Origin: Neobacillus sp. PS3-40
GTDB taxonomy: Bacteria > Bacillota > Bacilli > Bacillales > Cytobacillaceae
Reading direction: 5' to 3'
NCBI RefSeq assembly: GCF_030915485.1
Contig: NZ_CP133266.1
Coordinates: forward strand, 4,034,001-4,098,000
DNA length: 64,000 bases
Below, in pieces: positions 8,406-16,664 of this stretch. Under the pieces are notes generated by a model. That model was given only the letters and a program-made list of their open reading frames with translations. It had not been told where the DNA came from and made no database searches. Every line of letters starts with the position of its first letter. Position 1 is the stretch's first letter. A program made the translations under genes and the position numbers.

Positions 8406-9226
8406 GTGTAAAAAAACGAAAAAAAGGAAAAATCGCATTCACTCACGTCGGCGTCTATCTTGCACTTATATTATTCTTGCTTCCATTCCTTTGGATGGTA
8501 CTCGCTTCGTTTAAAACACAAGTGCAAATTCTTAATACCTCAAAATTATTTGAAATAACGGCAAACTTTGATAATTACAAAAGCATATTTAGTGAGTACT
8601 CATTTCTTACTTTTATAATGAACAGCTTTATCGTTGGTGTAGGAGCGACGATATTTGGACTGATTCTTGGGTTACCTGCAGCATATTCGATTGCAAAATA
8701 TAAGCAACAAGGTCTCGGGCTTTTAATCCTTGTGGCAAGAATTGTGCCGGGAATCTCCTTTCTTATCCCGTGGTTTATTATTTTCTCAAAATTGCAAATG
8801 ATTGACACGTACACAGCACTTATTCTGAGCCATATGCTTGTGACGATGCCTTTTATTATATGGGTAATGATTCCTTTTTTTGAAGGGCTTCCACATGAGC
8901 TTGAGGAATCAGCACGGGTTGATGGATGTTCAATTCCTGGTGCTTTTATTAAGATTTTACTTCCTATTTCTGGACCAGGAATAGTCACAGCATCGATTCT
9001 TGCATTTATTTTCTCATGGAACAATTTTATGTTCTCACTCATTCTTGCAGGTGATAAGACGAAGACTTTACCGATTGCAATATTTAACTTCATATCGTAT
9101 TCAGATATCAACTGGGGTGGATTAATGGCCGCTTCGGTTACCATCACTGCTCCGGTCCTTATTTTAGCTCTCGTTGCACAACGGTATATCATTGCAGGAT
9201 TAACGGGCGGTAGTGTTAAAGGATAA
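8402..9226 (+). CDS. Sugar-type ABC transporter permease 2
   Basis: 274-aa MalG/LacG-type permease, partner of the preceding one. A lysine/arginine-rich N-terminus is followed by six hydrophobic segments; the EAA loop reads E-E-S-A-R-V-D-G-C-S-I-P-G-A-F near residue 175. The ATG overlaps the upstream TGA (ATGA). The 48-base gap to dgoD contains AGGAGAG, so one operon continues from transporter into catabolism. Confidence 0.93.
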   Translation: MSVKKRKKGKIAFTHVGVYLALILFLLPFLWMVLASFKTQVQILNTSKLFEITANFDNYKSIFSEYSFLTFIMNSFIVGVGATIFGLILGLPAAYSIAKYKQQGLGLLILVARIVPGISFLIPWFIIFSKLQMIDTYTALILSHMLVTMPFIIWVMIPFFEGLPHELEESARVDGCSIPGAFIKILLPISGPGIVTASILAFIFSWNNFMFSLILAGDKTKTLPIAIFNFISYSDINWGGLMAASVTITAPVLILALVAQRYIIAGLTGGSVKG

Positions 9227-9274
9227 AGAAATATTTAAGGAAACCAAGGAAAAATAATAGATAGGAGAGAAACC

Positions 9275-10423
9275 ATGAAAATTACTAAACTATCATTATA
9301 TAAAGTGCCACCTCGTTGGCTCTTTCTTAAAATTGAAACGGATAATGGCTTGGAAGGCTGGGGAGAGCCAATTATTGAAGGTCGTGCGAGCACTGTAGAG
9401 GCGTGTGTTAACGAACTTAGTGAATATTTAATTGGAAAGGACCCATTGCGTATCGAAGATCATTTTCAAGTGCTTTACCGTGGAGGTTTTTACCGTGGCG
9501 GCCCAATCCTTTCAAGTGCAATTTCAGGTATAGAACAAGCATTATGGGATATAAAAGGAAAGTTTTATGATATGCCTGTTTATGAAATGCTTGGAGGAGC
9601 TGCACGTGATAAAATTCGTGTTTATTCCTGGATCGGTGGCGATCGTCCAAGTGATGTAGCAAATGCTGCGAAAGAAAAGGTAGATGCTGGTTTTACAGCA
9701 ATCAAAATGAATGCGACTGAAGAGATGGATTATATTGATACGACATCAAGCGTCGAAGCGGTTATTAATCGAATTGCTGCCGTTCGAGAAGTAGTTGGAA
9801 AAGATGTCGGTATTGGTATCGATTTTCATGGCCGAGTACATAAAGCAATGGCGAAAATTCTTGTCAAAGAATTAGAGCCGTACAATCCAATGTTTATTGA
9901 AGAACCAGTATTAGCAGAAAACAATGAAGCATTACGTGAAATTGCTCGACATACGACAACACCGATTGCAACTGGAGAAAGACAGTTTACGAGATGGGGT
10001 TTTAAACAACTATTAATAGATGGGTATGTTGATATAATTCAGCCAGATGTTTCTCATGCTGGCGGAATTTTGGAAATGAAAAAAATAGCTGCAATGGCAG
10101 AGACTTTCGATGTTGCAGTTGCTCCACATTGTCCACTTGGCCCGATTGCTTTAGCTTCCTGTTTGCAGGTTGATGCATGTACTCCAAATGCAATTATTCA
10201 GGAACAAAGCCTTGGAATTCATTACAACCAAGGGAGTGATCTGCTAGATTATATCAAAGATCATTCAGTCTTTAAGTATGAGCAAGGGTTTGTAGGTATT
10301 CCAGAAGGACCTGGTCTTGGGATTGAAGTAGATGAAGCACATGTAAAGAAGATGGCGGAGCAGGGACATGATTGGAAAAACCCTATTTGGCGTAATAAAG
10401 ATGGTAGCATTGCAGAGTGGTAA
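9275..10423 (+). CDS. dgoD: D-galactonate dehydratase
   Basis: Enolase-superfamily enzyme that dehydrates D-galactonate to 2-keto-3-deoxygalactonate. The 382 aa align without gaps in the active site with E. coli DgoD: metal ligands D183, E209 and E235, and catalytic H185 and H285 fall at the same residue numbers. The start (M-K-I-T-K), the G-W-G-E-P-I-I-E-G-R block and the ending S-I-A-E-W are also shared. ATG follows GATAGGAGAG. The product is the C4 epimer of KDG, made by UxuA, and both could feed the kinase and aldolase directly downstream. Confidence 0.93.
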   Translation: MKITKLSLYKVPPRWLFLKIETDNGLEGWGEPIIEGRASTVEACVNELSEYLIGKDPLRIEDHFQVLYRGGFYRGGPILSSAISGIEQALWDIKGKFYDMPVYEMLGGAARDKIRVYSWIGGDRPSDVANAAKEKVDAGFTAIKMNATEEMDYIDTTSSVEAVINRIAAVREVVGKDVGIGIDFHGRVHKAMAKILVKELEPYNPMFIEEPVLAENNEALREIARHTTTPIATGERQFTRWGFKQLLIDGYVDIIQPDVSHAGGILEMKKIAAMAETFDVAVAPHCPLGPIALASCLQVDACTPNAIIQEQSLGIHYNQGSDLLDYIKDHSVFKYEQGFVGIPEGPGLGIEVDEAHVKKMAEQGHDWKNPIWRNKDGSIAEW

Positions 10424-10445
10424 TTTAGACGAGGAGTGGAATTAA

Positions 10446-11387
10446 ATGGATGTTATTACGTTTGGTGAATCAATGGTCCAGTTTAATCCCGCAAAAACAG
10501 GTCCACTTAGATATGTTCATCAATTTGATAAGACTGTAGGCGGGGCAGAGTCAAACGTAGCGATTGCTCTTGCAAGACTTGGTCATCAAGTAAAATGGGT
10601 AAGTCGTCTAGGTGATGATGATTTCGGCCTGTACATTCGAAATTTTATTCGAGGGGAAGGGGTAGATACCAGCTCTGTCACGTTTGATCCCGTTTATCCT
10701 ACGGGGATATTTTTCAAAGAACGATATAATGCTAGTGATCCGAAAGTTTATTATTATCGTAGTGGATCTGCGGCGAGTCAATTGGAACAGGCTCAATTGA
10801 AAGAAAGTGACATTATAGCTGCAAGGTTTCTACACATAACAGGCATTACACCTGCTCTCAGTCCCACTTGCAGGGAACTCATTTATTATGCAATTGAGGT
10901 AGCGAAAAAAAACAATGTAATGGTTGTCTTTGATCCAAACATTCGGCTTAAGCTATGGTCAGAGAATGAAGCTAGAGAAGTATTAATGGATATCGCTAGT
11001 AAATGTGACATCGTTTTACCGGGAATTGAGGAAGGTCGGCTACTTACAAATGAAATAACGCCGGAAAAGATAGCCGAACGATTTATTCAAAATGGTGCAG
11101 GAACTGTTGTTGTGAAGTTAGGTGCACAGGGTGCATTTTGCCATTCACAGGATATAAAAGAATATATTGAAGGTTTCAAGATTGAACATGTTGTCGACAC
11201 GGTAGGTGCAGGGGATGGTTTTGCTGCAGGTTTTATTTCTGGTCTGCTCAGAGGATGGTCTTACCGGGATGCAGTGGTTCTCGGTAACCGTGTTGGGGCA
11301 TCTGCAGTCACAGTGACTGGAGATGTGGAAGGATATCCATATTGGTCAAAAATAGCTCCAGACCACTCGGAGGAAATATTGAGATAA
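10446..11387 (+). CDS. kdgK: PfkB-type 2-keto-3-deoxygluconate/galactonate kinase
   Basis: 313-aa ribokinase-family sugar-acid kinase. The N-terminal G-E-S-M-V-Q-F-N and G-G-A-E-S-N-V-A signatures are present, F-D-P-N-I-R-L-K-L-W is typical of KDG kinases, and the anion-hole motif D-T-V-G-A-G-D-G-F carries the catalytic aspartate D257. It would phosphorylate KDG to KDPG and, by context, possibly the galacto epimer. ATG lies 22 bases after dgoD with a GAGGAG site, and 19 bases separate it from the aldolase gene. Confidence 0.9.
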   Translation: MDVITFGESMVQFNPAKTGPLRYVHQFDKTVGGAESNVAIALARLGHQVKWVSRLGDDDFGLYIRNFIRGEGVDTSSVTFDPVYPTGIFFKERYNASDPKVYYYRSGSAASQLEQAQLKESDIIAARFLHITGITPALSPTCRELIYYAIEVAKKNNVMVVFDPNIRLKLWSENEAREVLMDIASKCDIVLPGIEEGRLLTNEITPEKIAERFIQNGAGTVVVKLGAQGAFCHSQDIKEYIEGFKIEHVVDTVGAGDGFAAGFISGLLRGWSYRDAVVLGNRVGASAVTVTGDVEGYPYWSKIAPDHSEEILR

Positions 11388-11406
11388 AGATTTTGGAGGG
11401 AAGAGA

Positions 11407-12072
11407 ATGAAGTTACCAAAAGTCCAATTACTTGAGAAACTTGTGGAAAGTGGCATAATAGCTGTCGTACGACGGGTACCTGAAGAAGTGGTTGTACAGG
11501 TGGCAGAAAGTCTGATTGAGGGCGGGGTAACAGCACTTGAAATAACAGTTGATACACCTCACGCGTTTCGTTCAATCGAAAAACTCTCCCATCGTTTTAA
11601 AGGCCAAGCAATTATTGGAGCTGGGACGGTTCTTGACCTGGAATCTGCTAAACAGGCGATCGGGGCAGGTGCAGATTTTATTTTCAGTCCGAGTCTCTCT
11701 GAAGCGGTCATTCGTACTGCCCTCCGTTATGGTAAAATTGCTATACCTGGTGTTATGACTCCAACAGAAATGATTACTGCCATTGAATGGGGAGCGGATG
11801 CGGTCAAGCTTTTTCCAGCTGGTCATCTTGGACCGAAATATATGGAAGATGTAAGAGCGCCATTTCCGCATATTCCAGTAATTCCTACAGGTGGAGTGTC
11901 ATTAGATAACATTGAATCTTATATTAAGGCCGGCGCCATAACTGTAGGAATTGGTGGCAGCTTGGTCAATTTAAAAGCAATTGAAGCTGGTGATTTTTTG
12001 AAAATTAAAACGAATGCCGGTTTATACGTGGAGGCTATTAGAGTTGCACGTGAAAAATTCAGCAAAAAGTAA
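11407..12072 (+). CDS. kdgA: KDPG/KDPGal aldolase
   Basis: 221-aa class I 2-keto-3-deoxy-6-phosphogluconate or -galactonate aldolase, splitting the sugar acid phosphate into pyruvate and glyceraldehyde-3-phosphate. The catalytic general base E45 (L-E-I-T), G-A-G-T-V and the Schiff-base lysine K134 in D-A-V-K-L-F-P-A are all present. It is the last gene of the cluster and is followed by a terminator. Whether it prefers the gluco or the galacto substrate is not readable; with both UxuA and DgoD upstream, a dual role is the simplest idea. Confidence 0.92.
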   Translation: MKLPKVQLLEKLVESGIIAVVRRVPEEVVVQVAESLIEGGVTALEITVDTPHAFRSIEKLSHRFKGQAIIGAGTVLDLESAKQAIGAGADFIFSPSLSEAVIRTALRYGKIAIPGVMTPTEMITAIEWGADAVKLFPAGHLGPKYMEDVRAPFPHIPVIPTGGVSLDNIESYIKAGAITVGIGGSLVNLKAIEAGDFLKIKTNAGLYVEAIRVAREKFSKK

Positions 12073-12185
12073 TTTTTATCCGATATAAAGTATAAAAACA
12101 TTGTACATGAAAATAATGAATTATTTTAAAAAATAGTAGTAGAAACGAGTTCTCTTTTGAGATACCATCAATAGAATAACAAAGC

Positions 12186-12230
12186 AAATGCACAAGTCCT
12201 TTCGTATGAAATCTCATGTGCATTTTTTTC
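12186..12230 (+). terminator. Terminator of the sugar-acid cluster
   Basis: AAATGCACA / TGTGCATTT stem followed by TTTTC, about 110 bases after the aldolase stop. Confidence 0.8.
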
Positions 12231-12232
12231 TT

Positions 12233-12332
12233 GCTAATCAGAATTTATATCCATAAATTCTGCTAGCACATAAGGGCAACTACGCCTCTGTCATCGCCCT
12301 TGGGGGCTCGCCAATCGACGAATTTTCTTTAT
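12233..12332 (+). repeat. Modular hairpin repeat, copy A (one module)
   Basis: About 100 bases with three nested structures: CAGAATTTAT/ATAAATTCTG, AAGGGC/GCCCTT, and a terminator-like CTCGCC/(G)GCGAG analogue followed by TTTTCTTTA (here mutated to CTCGCCAATCGACGAATTTTC). The same module recurs at five other loci in this window. It ends about 20 bases before the start codon of the MBL-fold gene. Confidence 0.85.
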
Positions 12333-12351
12333 TGTTTAGGAGATGATAAAT

Positions 12352-13185
12352 TTGAAATTAACCGTATTAGTTGATAATAACACCTTTATAGATAGGTATT
12401 TTCTTGCAGAGCCTGCCGTTTCATATTACATAGAAGATGGGAACAAAACGATATTATTTGATGTAGGGTATTCAAACGCATATATTCGCAATGCTGAAAA
12501 AATGGGTATTAATTTACGAAAACTAGATTATGTTGTTCTTTCACATGGACATAGTGATCATACTTGGGGAATAGAACCATTAATTCGTCTTTATTCAGAA
12601 GCTAAAATTGAGGGGCTAGATTTCAAAATCCCTGCCGTTGTTGCGCATCCTGAGGTATTTCAAACTAAATTACTAGACGGAGAAGAAATTGGCAGTTTGC
12701 TTTCCGAAGAAAAGATCGCCCAGCATTTCAAGCTAGGATACTCTAAAGAACCGATTTGGCTTACAGATAAGCTTGTATTCCTTGGAGAAATTGAACGCCT
12801 TTTTAACTTTGAAGGAAAGGAGCCAATCGGAAAAATCAAACAAGGGGAGGAAAGCAAGGACGATACCATTTTAGATGATTCTGCCTTGGTTTATAAAACA
12901 GAAAATGGTCTAGTTATTATTGTAGCCTGCTCCCACTCGGGAATCTGTAACACCATTGAGTATGCAAAAAAAGTATGTCAAGAAGAACGAATACTTGATA
13001 TCATTGGTGGGTTTCATCTGCTGCAGCCATCTGAAAATCAAATTAAAAATACTGTTAATTATTTTAAGAGCCTTATTCCAGAAACTATTCATGCATGTCA
13101 TTGTACTGATTTTCAATCTAAAGTTGCAATTTCTGAGGTAGCTAATGTCAAGGAAGTAGGTGTTGGACTCCGATTAGAATATTAA
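12352..13185 (+). CDS. MBL-fold metallohydrolase (COG1237 type)
   Basis: Metallo-beta-lactamase-fold hydrolase of the group annotated as 7,8-dihydropterin-6-methyl-4-(beta-D-ribofuranosyl)-aminobenzene-5-phosphate synthase-like. The metal motif H-G-H-S-D-H (near residues 65-70), a later A-C-S-H-S-G and G-G-F-H-L give the usual ligand set. The frame begins at ATG 12343, but that codon abuts its AGGAG; TTG 12352 has 9-base spacing and is preferred (277 aa). Substrate unknown. The upstream region consists of repeat A, so its promoter may lie within or before the repeat. Confidence 0.8.
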   Translation: MKLTVLVDNNTFIDRYFLAEPAVSYYIEDGNKTILFDVGYSNAYIRNAEKMGINLRKLDYVVLSHGHSDHTWGIEPLIRLYSEAKIEGLDFKIPAVVAHPEVFQTKLLDGEEIGSLLSEEKIAQHFKLGYSKEPIWLTDKLVFLGEIERLFNFEGKEPIGKIKQGEESKDDTILDDSALVYKTENGLVIIVACSHSGICNTIEYAKKVCQEERILDIIGGFHLLQPSENQIKNTVNYFKSLIPETIHACHCTDFQSKVAISEVANVKEVGVGLRLEY

Positions 13186-13285
13186 ATACTTGTAAATTTT
13201 CAGACTTTTTTTATTAAATAGATAAGAAACTAATAACTTTTTTCAACTTCGAAAATTGTCTAAATCAGAATAGGAAGTGTTGAAA

Positions 13286-14179
13286 TTGATAAGTCAAGAA
13301 TTAATAGGCAAACGAATTATAATCACTGGAGCTAATAGCGGTATTGGGTTTGAAACTGCAAAAGCTTTAGCTCAAAAAGGAGCAGAAGTTATTTTAGCTG
13401 TTCGAGACGAACAAAAAGGGAAGCATTCTATGAATGCCATTTTAAAAGAGAATCCAGAAGCAGCCATTGTGGTGATGGAGTTGAATCTTGCAGATTTAAC
13501 GAGTGTACGAGATTTTGCAAATAATTTTAGCAATCGGTATGATACATTAGATATTTTAATAAACAATGCAGGTGTAATGATACCTCCTTATCAGAAAACA
13601 AAAGATGGCTTTGAATTGCAATTTGGTACCAATCATTTAGGTCATTTTGCTTTAACGGGATTATTGCTTCCATTACTCAAGAAAACACCAAATTCCCGTG
13701 TTGTAGCACTGAGCAGTATTGCCCACAGAGGAGCATCGATCTTTTTTGATAACTTAGATGGGTCAAAAGGATATAAAGCAATGAAGTTTTATGGACAAAG
13801 TAAACTGGCCAATTTGCTGTTTGCAAAAGAATTAGACAATCGACTAAAGCAGCATGGAATTTCAACGAAGTGTATAGCAAGTCATCCTGGCATTTCTTCG
13901 ACAAACCTGTTTAAAATGAGAAAAAAAGACGCACCTAGGTATTTGAAGGCTTTAATGAATGTACTTTTACAGCCAGCAAATATGGGGGCACTTCCGACTA
14001 TTTATGCAGCAACAGAAGTGAGTTTAATAGGTGGAGAATACATCGGTCCTGATGGGAGGGGAAATCGAAAAGGAAACCCGACGATTGAAACACCCGCTTC
14101 AGGTGTTTATCATTCCGAAACTATGCAAAAATTATGGGAAGTATCTGAGAAATTAACAGGAGTCATATACGATTTTTGA
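13286..14179 (+). CDS. Short-chain dehydrogenase/reductase
   Basis: Rossmann-fold oxidoreductase of the classical SDR type, retinol-dehydrogenase-like subgroup. The cofactor motif T-G-A-N-S-G-I-G, N-N-A-G-V, the catalytic serine (V-V-A-L-S-S-I-A) and Y-G-Q-S-K are in order. The frame opens at GTG 13277, but AGGAAG is correctly spaced for TTG 13286, giving 297 aa starting M-I-S-Q-E-L. Substrate not predictable. Confidence 0.9.
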   Translation: MISQELIGKRIIITGANSGIGFETAKALAQKGAEVILAVRDEQKGKHSMNAILKENPEAAIVVMELNLADLTSVRDFANNFSNRYDTLDILINNAGVMIPPYQKTKDGFELQFGTNHLGHFALTGLLLPLLKKTPNSRVVALSSIAHRGASIFFDNLDGSKGYKAMKFYGQSKLANLLFAKELDNRLKQHGISTKCIASHPGISSTNLFKMRKKDAPRYLKALMNVLLQPANMGALPTIYAATEVSLIGGEYIGPDGRGNRKGNPTIETPASGVYHSETMQKLWEVSEKLTGVIYDF

Positions 14180-14391
14180 GGTGCATGGTATTAATTATTA
14201 CTGTTTTATGGAGATTGAACTGATGTTATGAACAAATGGGTAAAATTAGGTAAATGCCCTTTGGGAAATCGTGGGTTCGAATATATAATGAATGTAAATG
14301 ACTTTGTCTCACAATTATACTTTTCCATCTTTAAACTAGCTCCTCACGATCAGTTTTTTTAAAAAATGAATGAGAGAAGGGGATATGGAAA

Positions 14392-14613
14392 ATGAATAAA
14401 AATCATGGGAAAGTAGTAAAGAAAAAGAAACCGATTAAATTTTATGCCCAGGATAATTTTACAGAAGAATGGCGCGAAGTCAAAATGGTTAATTTTGAGG
14501 AACGGGATTTTGTGTTTAAAGGAGAACATTTTGGGAACATGATGGATTATTTCAATTTTAAAGTAGAATATGTCGAAGAAGAAACTGATTGTGCTGATGG
14601 TAGTGAAATTTGA
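14392..14613 (+). CDS. Small hypothetical protein
   Basis: 73-aa protein with a very basic start (K-K-K-K-P-I-K) and an acidic end (V-E-E-E-T-D-C-A-D). No membrane segment and no recognised domain. AGAAGGGGATATGG lies before the ATG, which supports translation. It lies alone between the SDR gene and the converging transglutaminase gene. Confidence 0.65.
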   Translation: MNKNHGKVVKKKKPIKFYAQDNFTEEWREVKMVNFEERDFVFKGEHFGNMMDYFNFKVEYVEEETDCADGSEI

Positions 14614-14624
14614 TCAAGATGTAA

Positions 14625-14657
14625 GGAAAAAAGGGAAGTTAAGAACCCCAACTTCCC
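14625..14657 (-). terminator. Terminator of transglutaminase-like gene
   Basis: GGGAAGTT / AACTTCCC stem; read on the minus strand it is followed by TTTTTT. Confidence 0.8.
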
Positions 14658-14705
14658 AATTGATAGAAAACCAATATACTAGCGGATTACTCAACGGCGA
14701 TGTTC

Positions 14706-15722
14706 CTACCAAGGATATTCGCCTTTTGTATGTTTATCTGTTTTGAAAAAATAGGCCGGATGATAACTATGAACAAATTTCCCCGTATTTAGGTCAATAA
14801 ATCCAGACCCATATGTAGGGTCTTCAGGCTGCCACTTCCCGTTTAGGTTTATTTCATTCCAAGCATGATTTTCCCCATATTTTACTTTCGCCTCAATTCC
14901 AACTGCACGGTGAAGAGCTGCGCTTAAATCAGCATAACCGGAGCATAATACATTGCGTGTTTGATAGGCCTGCAATGCTGAGTAAAAAGGTGGTTTTGGA
15001 CTATTTACCAAACGATAATTATAGGAAACACTTTTCGCAACCCACTCAAAAATAGCTCGTGATTTATCAACATTTGTTTGCTTTCCTTTAGTTATGTTTT
15101 GGGCAAGGTTAATAAGGGTTGGGTTATCACTTTGAACCATAAAGCTAGGCAATAAATAGGGGTCCCCGTCTGTTAAATGGTAGTCTGCATAGCCTAATAC
15201 TTTATTTGGATCGTTTGTTTTTCCTTTGTAAGACTCATTAAGGTTTAAAATTACTTCACCGACATTGTAATGGAGGCGATACTCATAGTGAATGGCTCCA
15301 TTCGTGAAGGGAACTTTTATGGTTGTTCTGGAATTGGACCTTGGTTCTTGAATATCTAAAATAACTCCAGTAGCTTTATTGAATTGTCCATATGGTGTTG
15401 GTTTACCAGTTACCACTAATATACCTTTATCAAATGTTACTCGATAAGTTTGAATAACTGTTGGAGGATACTTTTCATTGGATACTGTTGAAGTGCGAAC
15501 TGGATTTGGTTTTGTATTTGCAATGACTTGTTTTGGTTGCAGAGTAGCAGTATCCTGCTTAGTTAGTTTTAGTTGTTGGGACAGTGAAATAATATCCTGC
15601 GATACTTGCCTTGGAAATTGATAAAGAAAGCTTTCATCTTGTTTTATAGAGGGAATGACATTTTTGTTAGATAGATAGATAAAGCCTACTATACAAAAAC
15701 AAAAGAATACGAGTTTTTTCAA
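14706..15722 (-). CDS. Transglutaminase-like domain protein, membrane-anchored
   Basis: 338 aa with an N-terminal signal anchor (about residues 4-20), a linker, a beta-rich middle region and a C-terminal transglutaminase-like fold. The catalytic triad is visible: C260 (N-V-L-C-S-G-Y-A-D), H286 (E-N-H-A-W-N-E) and D301 (E-D-P-T-Y-G-S-G). The protein is probably exported and acts at the cell surface; whether it hydrolyses peptides or cross-links is unknown. Single gene with its own terminator. Confidence 0.88.
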   Translation of the reverse strand: MKKLVFFCFCIVGFIYLSNKNVIPSIKQDESFLYQFPRQVSQDIISLSQQLKLTKQDTATLQPKQVIANTKPNPVRTSTVSNEKYPPTVIQTYRVTFDKGILVVTGKPTPYGQFNKATGVILDIQEPRSNSRTTIKVPFTNGAIHYEYRLHYNVGEVILNLNESYKGKTNDPNKVLGYADYHLTDGDPYLLPSFMVQSDNPTLINLAQNITKGKQTNVDKSRAIFEWVAKSVSYNYRLVNSPKPPFYSALQAYQTRNVLCSGYADLSAALHRAVGIEAKVKYGENHAWNEINLNGKWQPEDPTYGSGFIDLNTGKFVHSYHPAYFFKTDKHTKGEYPW

Positions 15723-15971
15723 GACAACACACCTTATTTTTCGTTTATACCTCTACTTTAAAGGGAAAAGGAATTTGAAACAACAAAAAAACCTTATCCA
15801 ATAATTAGGGATAGGTTCATGGGAAATGCGGGAGCTTGCTTGTTTTATAGACCTCACTTATTAAAATTCCTATTTTCTTCAAATAGAATATCTCCAAATC
15901 TTCATTTTTTTCTATAAATGAAATCCTAGCTTGATAAGTAATAAGTTATATCTTTTTTATGAAAAAAACGC

Positions 15972-16661
15972 TTATTTTATCACCCGATATAATCGAAGTG
16001 GGCGCCCGACTGTTCCGTATTGTTGTTCTTCGATCAAATCCTGTTTTTCCACCATATAGGAAAGGTATGTTCTTGTCGTTGATAGGCTAACGCCTGCTAA
16101 ATTTGCTATTTGCTCGGCTTTTAATGGAAATGAAGAAGCGGTAATACATTTTTTTATTTTTTCTAAGGTTCTTGAATCAATCCCTTTTTGCGTTTGCGGG
16201 AGAACTGATGATTCTGATATTCGTAGCTTTTTAAAGTTATCAACTGTTCCTTGGTCAAGCTGGATTGAATGAGAAAGGCGTGATTTAAATTTCAAGTACT
16301 TGTTTAGTGAAGTTTGTAGCTGGTTTAGGTCAAATGGTTTAATTAAGTAATCAAGAATCCCGAATCTAAATCCATCTTCAACGACCTCAAGTTCTTTTGC
16401 AGCAGTAATTAAAATTACATCACAACGTCTATTTTGTAACCGGATGGTTCGTAACAGCTCGATACCAGAATGATCGGGCATGTAAACATCTAAGAGCAGT
16501 AAATCAGGATCTACTGTTTCAATCATTTTGATTGCTTCTTCGTAGCCATGAGCGGTTCCAACTAATTGGTAGCCTTTCTGAGCAGAAATAAATTTTCCAT
16601 GAAGCCTTGCAATCATGAAATCATCATCGACAACCAACACGCGTAATAATTGTTTACTCAT
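15972..16661 (-). CDS. CitB/DcuR-type response regulator
   Basis: 229-aa response regulator. The receiver domain (1-120) has the acidic pocket D12-D13-D14, phosphoacceptor D58 and conserved K108 in L-I-K-P-F. A C-terminal helix-turn-helix lies at about 165-225, ending in the family G-T-V-G-R-P-L-R-L-Y. It lies 3 bases behind its kinase gene, so the two are cotranscribed. By position it probably controls the divergent ABC transporter at 18.5-21.3 kb. Confidence 0.92.
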   Translation of the reverse strand: MSKQLLRVLVVDDDFMIARLHGKFISAQKGYQLVGTAHGYEEAIKMIETVDPDLLLLDVYMPDHSGIELLRTIRLQNRRCDVILITAAKELEVVEDGFRFGILDYLIKPFDLNQLQTSLNKYLKFKSRLSHSIQLDQGTVDNFKKLRISESSVLPQTQKGIDSRTLEKIKKCITASSFPLKAEQIANLAGVSLSTTRTYLSYMVEKQDLIEEQQYGTVGRPLRLYRVIK

Positions 16662-16664
16662 GTT

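Noticed and set aside
8575-9192. 205-codon frame opposite permease 2
   Set aside because: Fully antisense to a clear permease gene; it is a shadow of that gene's codon pattern. The same holds for the frame at 34526-35017 opposite malK.
11261-11575. Frame opposite the kinase-aldolase junction
   Set aside because: Antisense to two certain genes with no start signals.
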